From Scenedesmus sp. ARA3 (taxonomy: Eukaryota > Chlorophyta > Chlorophyceae > Sphaeropleales > Scenedesmaceae), in assembly GCA_004335835.1 (NCBI GenBank), contig RWJK01001977.1, positions 1 through 64,000 on the forward strand: a stretch of 64,000 bases of DNA, in the 5' to 3' direction. Positions 36,753 to 48,130 of this stretch are shown in pieces (the first letter of the stretch is position 1; each line of letters opens with the position of its first letter). The notes under the pieces were generated by a model. The model did not search any database, had not been told where the DNA came from, and saw only the letters and a program-made list of their open reading frames with translations. The position numbers and the translations under genes were made by a program.

Positions 36753-37216
36753 GGCTGATAATGCAATGCAAAGTGATGTTGAACGAGTTCCGTGGCAGCG
36801 GCAACGCAGCAGGGGCAATGTACACAGCAGGTTGTTATATATGGCATTTGAACGGCCGCTGCTAGCTGGCTGTTTCTGGCATGTTTAGTGTACATGACAG
36901 CATGGTCAGCGCAACATGATACACGCATTTACATAATTGTTTGACCATTCATGCGCTATTTGTGGCAGTTGACTAGCAACCGCACGTCAGCAGCAACAGC
37001 TAGAGCCTTGTTGGCTGCTGTGCTTTGTGCTCTGCGCACTCTGTGCAGCAACAACACTTCAACGAACTACTCAACTCGGTTCTGCGTGCTGTGCGCGCAC
37101 TTGCCAGCCGGCAGGTGCCACCTGGGCGAGTTGCCCACAAGTAGTAGCAGCAGCAGCAGCAGCAGCAGCAGTAACAGCATCAGGCGCCACTGCATTGACA
37201 ACAAGCCAGACAAGCT
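36753..37216. other. Spacer before the 37-kb gene
   Basis: No gene seen. A short (CAG)n-like run lies at 37144-37171. Confidence 0.3.
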
Positions 37217-39319
37217 ATGAGCTCTGCAGCTGCCAGCCATGCATCTTTGTTTGTGCCCCGGCCCAGGAAACACAAGGTGAGGTGCTGCCCACGCTTCTGG
37301 TGTGTGAGAAGCCTGCCTGCAGCGATTGCTAGCTCCTGGGTGCAGCAGCGGCAGCATGCAAGATCTGTGCACAGCAGCAACAGTGTCCAATTGCAACCCG
37401 CGAAAAAAACATGACTGGATGCTCCTGCTGCTGCTGCTGCTGCCGCATACTTACTATCTACACAGCAGCCCACCACGCTGCACTGCGTGCCTGAGGACCT
37501 TGAAGGCCAGCTTAATGCCAGCCTGAGGGGCATGTACACAGTGTACCAGACCTGGCACAAAGGCCATCCTGTGTACCGCCTGCGCAGCACCGAGCCACCT
37601 TATCCTTCCACATACAGCACAGTGCCACTGGCTCTGTCATTGGAGGCAGTGCAGTACTGCCTGACCAAGGAACAGGACAAGCTGGCAGCAGCAGGCGTCA
37701 GTGAATGCGCGCAGCGCCCTTCGGCACTGCGTGCCACACTCAGGCTGACAGAGGAGTGGCTGCAGCAGGTGCGCATGTGTCAGAGGCGCGCAGTTTGCAC
37801 TGCATCAGAAGTAGCAGTCACGTAGGGCCCACGCGCTGCTGGTGCATACGTGTACATCTGCCTGACAGAGTCGTGCTGTTGGCTGCAGGAACCGGAGGCA
37901 GTGCATGAAGGCTCTGCGCCACAGCAGCAGGTGCAGGTGCAGGTGCGCACCCAGCTGAACTGTGCGACTCCATGTGTACAGTTTGGCGACATAAGTGTCA
38001 TGGGGCAAGCCAATCAATGCATGTCACCACTATTCTGTGCTCGGACGACTACCACGAGCTTGCAGTGCACATGGCAGATAGGCTGCCACACATGCTGCTG
38101 CTGCTGGTGCCAGCACACACGTTGGGTCTCATGTTTCTGACAGGGACCTGTGCGCCGCTGCCATGTCTGCAGGTGGCAGCAGCATCAAAAGCAGCAATAC
38201 CAGCAGCAGCGGCACGGCAGGGTGCTGAGCAACAACAGCAGGTACGCACCCAGCAGGGTGGCTGTGCTTGCTTTGACTGTGTATACACCCTGTGTGCCCG
38301 CATGCACCCAGCGAACGGAATGGAGGCAGCAACACACATGATGGGTTCAGTGTGCACAAGACATCACATACATGCAGCTGTGGTACTGATTGCTTTGTGC
38401 TGCCATGGTGACCTGTCTGCAGGCAGCAACAGCCAGCTCTGCAGCAGAGACCAGCAGCACGCACCTGCAGCAGCAGCTGGCGCAGCTGATGCCACTCCTG
38501 CAAGGCCTGGCCACAGGCACAGCTGCCGCAGCCACTACTGTGCCCTGTCAGCCGCTTTATGGGGACAAGAAGGCAGCAGGACCAGCAGCCCCGGAGCCAG
38601 CAGCAGTGTACGAGCGTGCCAGCATCAGTATCAGCAGCAGCTGCAGCACCGCCTCTATTGACCTGCTCACAAGCAGCAGCTCCGTGACGCCGATGCCCCT
38701 GCCAGCAGCTGTTAATCTCTGCACACCACCCACCCAGGGCAGCAGCAGCAGCAGCAGCTCATGCCAGGCTGCTGCAGCCACAGCCAGAGCCCTTGCTGAC
38801 GAGCTTGCAGCAGCAGCAGTGCCTGCAGCAGCGCCAGCCGCACCTGCAAGACCCCTGCAGCTGCCGCAAGACAGCACACAGGAGCTGCTGGCGCGTGGCT
38901 GGGCATACATCACAGACCACGTGCATGGCAGCCTGCCCTACTTCATGCCTGCTGGCGCCTGCAGCAGCCTGGACCCCAGCCTAGGCCTGCCTGAGGTGTT
39001 TGCTGAGCGCGGCCAGCGCCTGTTTGTGTCCTTTGCGGCCAAGCACGGCGGCAGGGGAGCCTTCATGGTCAGCAAGCGCAGCATGGGCATCAATGCGGAG
39101 GTGCGGGTGCTGCGCTGCACCGACGGCAGCCCTGCAAGCGCACGGGAGCACCTGATGGGCCTGCTGCTGGAGCTGGCTGACAACGGGTGGGCTTGGGAGG
39201 CAGCGAGACCACGGGGAGGCCGCAGGAAGTGTGGGGGAGGGGCTGGCGGCGCGTATGGGGCAGGCAATGGGCTGCTGCTGCAGCGGGTGCAGCAGCTTGT
39301 GCGGGAGCTGGAGGGCTGA
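37217..39319 (+). CDS. Unrecognised 456-aa protein
   Basis: Exons 37217-37276, 37466-37768, 37889-37930, 38173-38241 and 38423-39319 are all phase 0. The N-terminal part (LRGMYTVYQTWHKGHPVYRL, LALSLEAVQYCLTKEQDKLA) is conserved-looking. A middle of A, Q and S runs follows. The C-terminal third is globular (GWAYITDHVHGSLPYFMPAG, VFAERGQRLFVSFAAKHGGR) and ends in a leucine-rich helix. No family recognised. The third exon can end at any of three GTG donors six bases apart (37931, 37937, 37943), adding VQ or VQVQ. All exons being phase 0 means any internal one could be skipped without a frameshift. Confidence 0.65.
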
Positions 39320-39562
39320 TGTGCTAGACCATAGTAGGCTACTTTTGTGGCATCATTGATTGCTGGAAGATACACTCAGTGGTAGCTGAGCAACGGCTGG
39401 TGGTCTGTGCTGCAGTGCTGCAGTTGGCGGTGACAGAGAGCCTTGCTGCAGTGGGTGTATTGCACAGATGGGTAACACACAGGGTGTGCTTGCTGGCTGT
39501 CTGCGTACAATCCACGCCAACAAACGCATTTTCATAAGTGCTACAACAAGTGCGGACAACCC

Positions 39563-40171
39563 ATGGCACCACCCACCGCATCCACAGCAACACAGTCCAC
39601 AGTTTTGAGTTTGACTCAGGTTCTAGGGCACTACCGAAGCCTCTCTGATGAGCAAACCATAGCTCGGATCATGAAACTGCTGGGCAGCAAGACAGAGGAC
39701 AAAGCTGCCCTCAGCCAAGGCACTATTTTCGAGTATGAGAACTGCTTGAACCTCCTAGCATACCGTTTGAGTACAGAACACACTGGCAAGCATCGCAATA
39801 GCTTCCCAACCATGGCTGAGATCCTACTGCGGCCCAATGGCACTACATGGCTGGCACAGCAGGTTCCTGAAGCATCCGAGAGGCGCAAGCTTGCAACTGT
39901 CTTCTCCAGTGTTGCGCAGCGAGCCTTCAGCAACTTATGCAACGACGCCCGCGTTGTGCAGACAAGTGCAGTGATACCCACTCGGCGAGGAGGGTGTGCA
40001 GCAATGCACGTACGTCAGCCTGTGCAACATACACCCACGGAGTCTTGCATAATCAACCGCTGCCGATGCATCATGCTCAACCATCATACCAAGTACTGCG
40101 CCCCAGCAAGCGGCATGCAGCACAGAGTGCACTTATCTGGCGGTGACCTCACAACACAAACAGCTGTTTGA
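39563..40171 (+). CDS. Hypothetical 202-aa ORF
   Basis: Begins at ATG. The first ~140 residues look like protein, with helices such as LSDEQTIARIMKLLG and FEYENCLNLLAYRL. The last 60 are Cys/His/Arg-rich and less convincing, perhaps read-through past a donor. Codon use is less G+C-biased than in neighbouring genes, as is also true of the ORF at 62499-63467, so it could belong to a mobile element. Not recognised. Confidence 0.35.
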   Translation: MAPPTASTATQSTVLSLTQVLGHYRSLSDEQTIARIMKLLGSKTEDKAALSQGTIFEYENCLNLLAYRLSTEHTGKHRNSFPTMAEILLRPNGTTWLAQQVPEASERRKLATVFSSVAQRAFSNLCNDARVVQTSAVIPTRRGGCAAMHVRQPVQHTPTESCIINRCRCIMLNHHTKYCAPASGMQHRVHLSGGDLTTQTAV

Positions 40172-40828
40172 CAAGCAGGCAAGCATGCACAAGCAGTAAC
40201 AAACAACTGCTCCTGACCACTGACAGCTGCCAGAAAAGCCCCTCCAAGAAGTTTGCCTGCAGGCCAAAAGTTTGCCACCAGGCAGCTGCCTGGCAACGCA
40301 ATGCAGGAGATGTGTTCAGTGCGGGCAGCCCAGCCCACCAACAACCGAGTTTGAGTCGGCGCCGGGCGCTGAACTCATGTCAACAACATGTACCAGGCCT
40401 CTCCTCCAAAACGTTCTGCATTGAGTTGAAGCTGTACCCCATGCAGCAGACTACACAATGTTAAGGCGGTTGGAACCAGCACTATTCAAAGTCCAATCAG
40501 AGTCTATTCAAAGTGGTGACATAAAAGCGCGTGCATAGCATTCACACAGTCACGATGCGTTATCGGGCTGAACTATGCCCACAAGTTGCGCTTACGACTC
40601 CTAATGTGAACAACAGGCCAGCAGCCATGTGTTCTCAGTGCCAGCACAGAGATGAAGATTTGGCTGCACATAACTTATGCAGCCAGAACCAACCCCCAGC
40701 AGCATCGGCAGCATTGCCAGGTTGCCTGGACCTGAGCGCACACGCTATTTCAAATCCAGCTGAGGTCACGTGAGGCCAGCAGGCAGCTGCCTCTTTTGAA
40801 AACCTTCACAACTCCAACAGCCACGGCG
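40172..40828. other. Intergenic region
   Basis: No supported gene. It lies 3' of both the hypothetical ORF and the fasciclin gene. Confidence 0.3.
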
Positions 40829-40972
40829 TTACTGGTGCCTCATGCAACAGCCAGCTTGTGCGCAGCTCATGATGACGCACATCAGCGCCCCTACTAACAC
40901 CTGGGGTGGCAGGGGGGCGTCATCACTGAGCTCACCTTGTGCGCAACGTGCTGCAGTGGCGAGCCGAACAGG

Positions 40973-41003
<31 letters not shown>

Positions 41004-43852
41004 TCAGCACAAGTTGATGTGTGCTGCGGCAACATGCACCAGTCTGCACATGTCATCAAAGGCACCAACAAAGTCAAGGGATGGGTTGAGGCAGCACAAG
41101 CAAGTAACAGGTTTGCAATGCCCCCAATATGTCATGTACGCAGTCACAGCAGTTCGCTCATGGTAATCGACAAACTGCAGTGAGCAACAGGTGCATGTGT
41201 CTGAGCTGCACAGCATGTGTGAGGCCTGTCCAGCATGCCAATGTGCAATTCAAAACGCACCGGAGGAAGTTGAATGTTGGTTGGTGGCTTGAGGATGGTG
41301 GTCTCATCTGGTCCATTGGGAGAGCGGTACTTTATGGTCCTGCATTGCAAGGCAGTGTGCAGCAGGGGCGGGGACAGCAACAGCAGCGGCAACAGCTTAC
41401 CACGAGCCCTTGAGCACCATGCCAACGGCAGCAGGCGTAGCACCAACAGCGAACAGCAGCTTCACTTCACAGCATCCATCTTGCTGCGGTTGAGGCAGCT
41501 GGCAAGCCAACAGCAGCCCAGCTCCACTAGTAGCGGGACCACTGCCGTTGCAAAAGATTAGCTGCAATGACAGCTAGCAACAACAGCCCCAACAACTTGG
41601 TGAACAGCCTGCAACCACATGTGTTGCTGATGCTGCCAGACAGCTGCACCTGCTGCCTGCAGCACACGCAGCAGCAGTTCGCATGTGCTCCCGCGCATGT
41701 TGCCCAGCAGGGCACCTGCTTTTACAAGTTACAAGTCCTACGCAACGAAGGCAGGCGAGCCCGCCTGAGCCTATGCTCTTCCGTGCGTATAACAGAGCAG
41801 GACAAGGACAGGGCACGTGCTGATGAACAGGCTGTCACTCATGACTTGTGTGTTGATCTGCGGATGCGCAGTTCGTTCACAATATACAGACTCTTTGAGC
41901 AACCACCTGATCCATAACCTTGCTCTGGATTCAGCCCAATGACTCTAACACACCGGCATGCTAGCACTATGGCAACCGGCCCCTGACCCTGACTACGCGC
42001 TCACTCACAGTTTGGACCGCGTCGCCTCAAATGACAGCTTGAATTTGTCCGTGTCATCTTCCTTCACCTTCCCCAGCAGGTTGGTGCGCTTGCTGTTGGC
42101 AGGGAGCGTCTATGTGTTTCTCAGGAAGCAGCAAGCAGTCAAGCATTGCCATAGCTTACAGTAACGGCGCTGCAAGGTATACGTGACAAGAAATAAACTA
42201 GCTGCACCTGGAGCACGACGGCAGGGTGGTGTAGTTGCAACTGGGCTGGTCAGTTTGCATTGCATCGAGGTGCAACAGCTCCTCATAGTGTTGTGCAGAA
42301 GGCAGCTGCTGATGTGCTGCTGCTGCACTTAGGTTGTCTGCACGGCAGCAGGCACGAGATAATTGCTGCCGCCGCCGCTGCTGCTGCCGCCGCTGCTGCT
42401 GCTTAGGCTCGCCTCTTGGACCAGGGCTCACCACAAAATCGGTCTCCGAGTTTGCCTTGACGAAGTGGAACTGCACAATAGGCTTCCACAGCTTGGCATC
42501 GCGGTTGAGCGGCACTCCCTTGCTGTCTGCAGGCCCCCAGTCTTTGAAAGCCTGCAGCAGCACAGGGCACAGCACATCGCACCAAACACCATTGTCATCA
42601 TGCTACCATTTACAGCATAGTGTACAATATTACATCACACCATATTGGAGTTCGCTGCAACTGCCAGTGGAGCAGTGGTAAAACTGCTGGCACAGCAGTG
42701 CTGCTGCAACATGTGCTCTGTGCGAAGCAGTTGTCAAAACCAGGTCTCCGCACTGCATATCTACTGTGCTTGTGCACTACATCAGACAACGCTACGCTCG
42801 GCATGCAGAGTGCAACAGCTGCCGGTGCGACTTTGATCAAGAGAGCTAAGCTGAAGGTGATCTGCGGCTGCAGTGACATGCTGCGATGCTGTGTGCTGCC
42901 ATTCTGTAACAGCTATCACCCTGTTCTTGGTGGCGATGCTTGTGACGTGTGCTCATCTCATGAATGCACATCTCTGCCGCATGCTGACGAGCGTGCCCAT
43001 GCTCTGGCCGGCAATGTTGTTTCAAACCATGTAATTCACCACTTCAAACTCACATGCCGCTAACTGCTTTTTGGAGTGCACACCTCCACAGATCCCACCA
43101 TAACACCACACCAGAGGCACCCACTGAGCTAACCAGCAGCCTGCCTGCATGCAAAGTTACAGCAATGTCTATGTCAACACCAGGCGCTCACCGCGTTCGT
43201 CGGCAGGCTGAAGGTGCCAAAGATACCCTCCAGGCCGCAGGTCCCAGAATCCTTGCACTTCGCCTTGTTCTCCTTGATCTCGTTTTTGGCCACAGTGACG
43301 GCCTCGTCAGCGGCCACCTCAGCAGCACCCTGGGACCCAAGAGGAGCAGAGAAGCTGCCATCGAATGGGTAGTAGATGTATTTAGTTGGGTCTGCCAACG
43401 TGCCGTTAGGGTAGCAGGTGAAGTTGCCCCCCGAAGGACAATCGGGTGCGACTGTCGGGTCAGAGACGTTGGTGAAGCAGCCTTCAAAGCACCTCTCCCC
43501 CTGGCCGAGGTAGTACCCCTCGTTGCAGTAGCAGCAGTCACGCGAGGTGAGGTAGGAGGGGCCCTCCCAGCACCTGGTCTGGTTGTTAACGCTGTCGATG
43601 AGGTCCTTGATGATGCTCAGATCAGGGTCGTTTGCCAGCAGCGCTGCCAGCGAGGGGTACACGTCATTGGGCTGCAGCACCTGCAAGGTACAAGCAGCAA
43701 ACGGCGTGGTGGCAGCAGCAGCAGCAGCAGCAGAACACAAACATCATTGAGCTACAGCATGTGCGCTCAAACAGCAGACCGTGCAGCCGATAGCAGTGGC
43801 GGAACACAGACACGGTTGGGCTGCCACACATGCGCTCAAGCAGGAAACATAG

Positions 43853-43893
<41 letters not shown>

Positions 43894-46128
43894 CAGTGCA
43901 AAGCGCTTTGTGAAGCAGCCTGCACAAAAGCTAATAGCAGCAGGAGGCTGCCAGCAGCGGCTATCAGGAGTGCTGCTGTCACTGGCAGGTGACCAGCACG
44001 TCTGAGCTAGTCATCTCCAAGTACCTGCTGGCAACCAAGTGGCCAGCTGTGCACTGTGCTGCACTGCATGCACTTTCTTGTCCGGTTTCCTACGCCATGA
44101 TTCCTGAAAACCTTACTTTGTTGTGTGTACAATGCAGAACAGGCCGGAACTTTGCCATGGTGTGAACCATGCATGCAGCAAGCGTGGAGTGTCATGCTGG
44201 AAAACATGCTGTCTGCACACCGTTCATGATGGCGCCGCCCGGCCACAGCAGGCTCAGCTGCTGCCACTGCTGACTGCAGCAGTCCCAAAGCTAGAGCGAA
44301 GGCCAGCCGCCTGCAGCAGCTGGCCGGTTGCGCTGCTGCTAGCACTAGCCATGGCTAGCGCTGCTGCCACTCCTGCTGCTGTCGCCTGCTGCTGTGCCCC
44401 AAGCCCACTCACCTCGTTGACAGTGTGGAGCACACCACGGCCCATCACGGCGGTGTTCTTTGTCGCAAACTTAACAACATTGCCTTGCTCATCACGGATG
44501 CCTGTGACCTCGCAGCGCTATGTCCAATACGTCTGAGGGCCGGCGTTAGGTGTGGCGGCCGCAGCGCGCCTGGCACCACCACACATGAATGTGAGCTTGT
44601 GGAAGGGGCTAGGGCCGCTGGTGCCAGGCTTGTTATGGCCGAAATGTTTGATGGATGCCTGACTCCAGCCGGCCTGGGATGCTGCTCCCTGGTCCAGGTG
44701 CTTGGTGATGAGGGTGACGGACGCGCTGCTCTGGCGCGTGCCTGTGGCCCTGCAATAGGTGTGCAGCAGCAGCAGCAGCAGCAGCAGCGGCAGCACAGCG
44801 GCAGCGACAGTCCAGTGCATGGTTGTGACCAGTCCCATGGATGAGCTGTGTGGCTGTCAACAGCTCTCAGGCACTTGGAGCATTGAGAAGTCGCACACGA
44901 AGAAATACATGGGCTGCGGCCACTGCCTTGCACAAGGGGCTCCGCAATCGTTGAGTTTTTTGAGTTACGTTATGTTGCATACTTCACTCAACGAGGAGGT
45001 AACATCCCAAGTCAACAGTCGACGAGGGCCGCAGCCACTGTGCTGCAACACCCACACAGCCCTGCCCAGCAGCTCGCCGTACGACACCCGCTGGTGCAGC
45101 TGCTTGCAACAAGACACCGCAGCAGGGACTGATACACACACGAGGTGTCAAATCTCTTGCACTTGCACGAGATGTACAGTCTGTACTACATATTGCACAC
45201 CCACCATGGCAGCTGGTGGTACTCCAGCAGGGCTGTCCAGAAGCGGCGCTCAGTGTCGGGATTGGAGAAACGGCCATCGATTTGATGCAGCAGCTCCACC
45301 TGGGCCATGTAGTTGTCAATCGCCTGCAACAGCAGTGCACAGCAGCAGGTGTTTTGTTGTGGGGATACATGCAGCCTATACGATGTGGATATGCCGGGGC
45401 CAACTCTGGTAGGAGCAGCAGATGTGGTATACCAGGCAGCTGCTGGCAGGTGGTGCTGCTGGCAGGTGGTGCTGCTGGCAGGTGGTGCTGCTGGCAGGTG
45501 GTGCTGCTGGCAGGTGGTGCTGCTGGCAGGTGGTGCTGCTGGCAGGTGGTGCTGCTGGCAGGTGGTGCTGCTTTCGGCTGCAGGACTGTGCTGGGGCCGC
45601 CCGTCAAACAGGGCAGCTGATGAGGTGGCAAGTGGCACAGCTGATTCGCAGCAGAGAGCGCCCAGCCCCGGCATGCACTGCACTGCAGGCTGGGTAATCT
45701 CAGTGTTGGTGACTCACTCGCTGTTGCTGTGCACCAGTGCAGGGCCTGAGCAGCACACACAGTAGCACTGTGCGGTTGAGAAACCAAGGTAGGTTGTGGG
45801 CAACAGGCATGAGCATCCAGCAGCAGACAGACAAACCCTCACATCGTTGGTTGGCAGCAGCAGCGTGCCGGAGAAGGGCCTGTTGAGGGAGTCCTGCAGC
45901 CCCAGGCGCTGAATGATGCCCGCCAGCTGGCTCAGGGAGGGGTTGGCGCTGATGATAGACCACGCGCTGGGAGCGCGGGAGCGGTAGTTGGCGGCAGTGG
46001 CGTCATCGGCACTGGCACACCCTGCGCAGCAGCAGCAGCAGCGGCAGCAGCAAGCAGCAGCAAGCAGCAGCAAGCAGCAGCAAGCAGCAGGAAGCAGCAG
46101 CAGCAGCAGCGGCAGCAGCGGCAGCAGC

Positions 46129-46160
<32 letters not shown>

Positions 46161-46583
46161 TTGAGCCCGCCTGGTCGTGCTGCAAATGCAGCGGCAGTGC
46201 ATGTTGTGTAGCAGGGTGGGCAAGTGCTTGTGCTGCAAATGCCGCGGCAGTGTAAATCAATTGGCATGCATCCCTCCAGTTGCCTGCAGCCAAACTCAAA
46301 AGCTTTACCCATAGATCATGGCTGCTAGTGGTTCTTGACGTGAACTCATGTGTATCAGGTGATGCAGCTGCTGAATGCCGCCGAAGCAGTGGCATAGGCA
46401 CAAGCTTTCACTTGAAGTGACTTCAAGTGAGCTCAGTGAGCCCGCAGTCACTCTGTTCACATGGCACAGGTTGCTCGCATGCAGCCCAGCAAAAAGATGC
46501 TCGGTTTGCAAAACACCTTGCAAATATTACTCACCGAGAAGAGCGAGGCACGCCACCAGCTGAAAAGCCGTAAACGCGCGCAT
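40829..46583 (-). CDS. Fasciclin (FAS1) domain surface protein
   Basis: FAS1 proteins are secreted or GPI-anchored adhesion proteins. Exons in transcript order: 46583-46535 (signal peptide, QLVACLALLG), 46021-45843 (SIISANPSLSQLAGIIQRLG...LLLPTND), 45323-45201 (RRFWTALLEYHQLPWW), ~45102-44988, ~44749-44413 (ends VMGRGVLHTVNE), 43680-43192, 42551-42432, 42109-42009, 41526-41401, 41339-41261 and 40900-40829. From 43680 to the end every join agrees in phase. The second FAS1 domain (SIIKDLIDSVN...GTFSLPTNAAF) carries a ~60-residue Cys-rich insertion (RDCCYCNEGYYLGQGERC). The end is hydrophobic (VLVGALMCVIMS), suiting a GPI signal or membrane anchor. The join from 44988 to 44749 is out of phase, and an in-frame TAG lies at 44520-44518. 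An ATG at 44838 before a leucine run could start a separate gene. Confidence 0.7.
45437..45580 (+). repeat. 16-bp tandem repeat in a fasciclin intron
   Basis: About eight copies of GGCAGGTGGTGCTGCT. Because 16 is not a multiple of 3, the frame rotates and all three plus-strand frames stay open, which creates misleading ORFs here. Confidence 0.9.
46022..46157. repeat. CAG/GCAGCAA-rich tract next to FAS1 exon 2 acceptor
   Basis: Alternating (CAG)n, (CGGCAG)n and repeated AAGCAGC units. On the minus strand this is a CTG-rich tract leading into the acceptor CGCAG at 46022, where it serves as the polypyrimidine region. Confidence 0.8.
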
Positions 46584-48130
46584 CACAGCAGAACGAGGGT
46601 TTCACACGCAGCTGGATGTGGCCACGGTAGCCAACCTGCAGCGAATGCGGGGAAAACACGTTTGAGCGAGGTTGCTTTGAACGGCAGTAAGCAAACATTC
46701 GCCCGCACTGCAGCACACCTGCCCCGGCAACCCCCTCTGTGATCTTAGCTGCATGCCAATGCAGCCAGCTTAAGCGCATCAGTAACAAACATATGCTGTC
46801 GTAAAACGTTTGACAGCCCGACCGAAACGATGAGCATACCAGAGAGGGCAGAAAAGTTGCTGCACCCTTCACTCGCAGCCCCACAAGCAACAATACACTG
46901 CCCGAGCAAAAGCCAAAGTCTCACGTTGCTTACTTACTACCTGGTATTGCTCTACGGGTAACGCAAGGCTTGGGCAGAGTGCCGCCAGAGCCTGAGTATC
47001 ACCTGCTGATGAGAGAAAAGCGACGGGAAGTTAAGAAAACACGCCAAGGGTCGGGAATTTTGCGGTCAACAGACATCAGGCTTTGATAACGACTGTTGCA
47101 GCCCCTTGAACTTGAGACCCAGATCTCCGACACCCATGTACACGTCGTCCCTGGTAACACTCCGGGTGAGGCACGCCTTCAGGTCACTGAGGGGGAATGA
47201 CTAACTTCCTGAAAACATGCAGACGAGACAAACTAGAGCCGTGTGCTGGAGTTATCTGTGCTCCGGCTCTTCGGAACCCCCACCTCTCGTTGGATTCAGC
47301 CCTTGCACAGTACGTGTAAATCACGCGTCATTATAGAAAGGGCTATGGTTACTTACGAACAGCATGGAAAGCAGATGATCCAAAGACGATAGACAGACGA
47401 ACCGGAAGAAGCACAGAAGAAACCCCGAAACGAAGAAAACCGATCACGGGGCCGTGCTATTGCCGACTTTGGGCATTCAGACGCTGCATTTCTACACGCT
47501 TGGCCTTTACAAACAAGACAGGGGTAGTGCTCGCACCAGCTTGGCGCCCTATAGAACAGTATTGTTCAGACAGTGAGTAAGCCAGGCTGGCTTTGCATCA
47601 ACAGCATGAATGTTTCCATTGCCATCGCTACTGCAACGATGATAATGCTGGAACAGACAGGGCGCGGTGCTGGTTGCTGTGTGGACTTGTGGTACCACCC
47701 GTGTTGCTCCCTTCACCACTGCATGCAGTCCAATTGCAGAGACTGTGCCGCGGCCGCAGCGGTAGCACACCAATGTGTGATATTGTGCAGAACAGCTGCA
47801 GAACAATTGCTGACAGCCAGCAGCTGCCCGTCCAGCCTCATGCAGCACATACACGCGCATGTGTACGCATGGAGGCTCTGCAGCGGTTGCTGCTGCTGCT
47901 CCTCTGCTGCACTGCACTGCTGAGCTGGCAGATATTGCCAACTAAAATATGTTACTTCCTTCAATTCAAGCGCTAATGCCTGCACTCCGCCTTGCGCCTG
48001 CAGGATGTGCCAGCACAACAGCAAGTGACAGGCCTGCGTGTTGGTTGCCACTCCGCGGCTCAGGCGCTGACAGCCTGCAAGGTGCAACGTGTGCCGTTGA
48101 GTGCCGCCGCCAGTTGGACGCTGTGCAAGC
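46584..48130. promoter_or_regulatory. Shared 5' region of FAS1 gene and protease-LRR gene
   Basis: About 1.5 kb separates the two divergent start codons. The stretch 46900-47560 is free of CAG repeats and unlike its surroundings, as expected of a promoter. An ATG at 47869 opens a 35-codon frame with a signal-like leucine run (MEALQRLLLLLLCC). It is out of frame with the gene start at 48131 and may be a uORF or chance. No defined promoter elements were recognised. Confidence 0.35.

Noticed and set aside
41458..41475. 5-bp duplication (TGAAGTGAAG on the minus strand) as a frameshift in FAS1
   Set aside because: With the acceptor CTACTAG at 41527 the exon 41526-41401 is phase 2 at both ends and open through this point, so no frameshift is needed.
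20647..44520. Non-standard nuclear code, suggested by TAA in the RCC1 gene and TAG in the FAS1 gene
   Set aside because: Well-supported genes here end in TGA (MYB, PSF2, DHHC), TAG (SPP, F-box, protease-LRR) and TAA (FAS1), so all three work as stops.
45186..45787. Overlapping repeat-peptide ORFs on both strands
   Set aside because: They result from the 16-bp repeat, which is open in every forward frame, and it lies in an intron of the minus-strand FAS1 gene.
47869..47976. ATG with a leucine-rich signal peptide as the true start of the protease-LRR gene
   Set aside because: It is in a different frame and has no phased donor; the ATG at 48131 begins a good signal peptide in frame with the protease.
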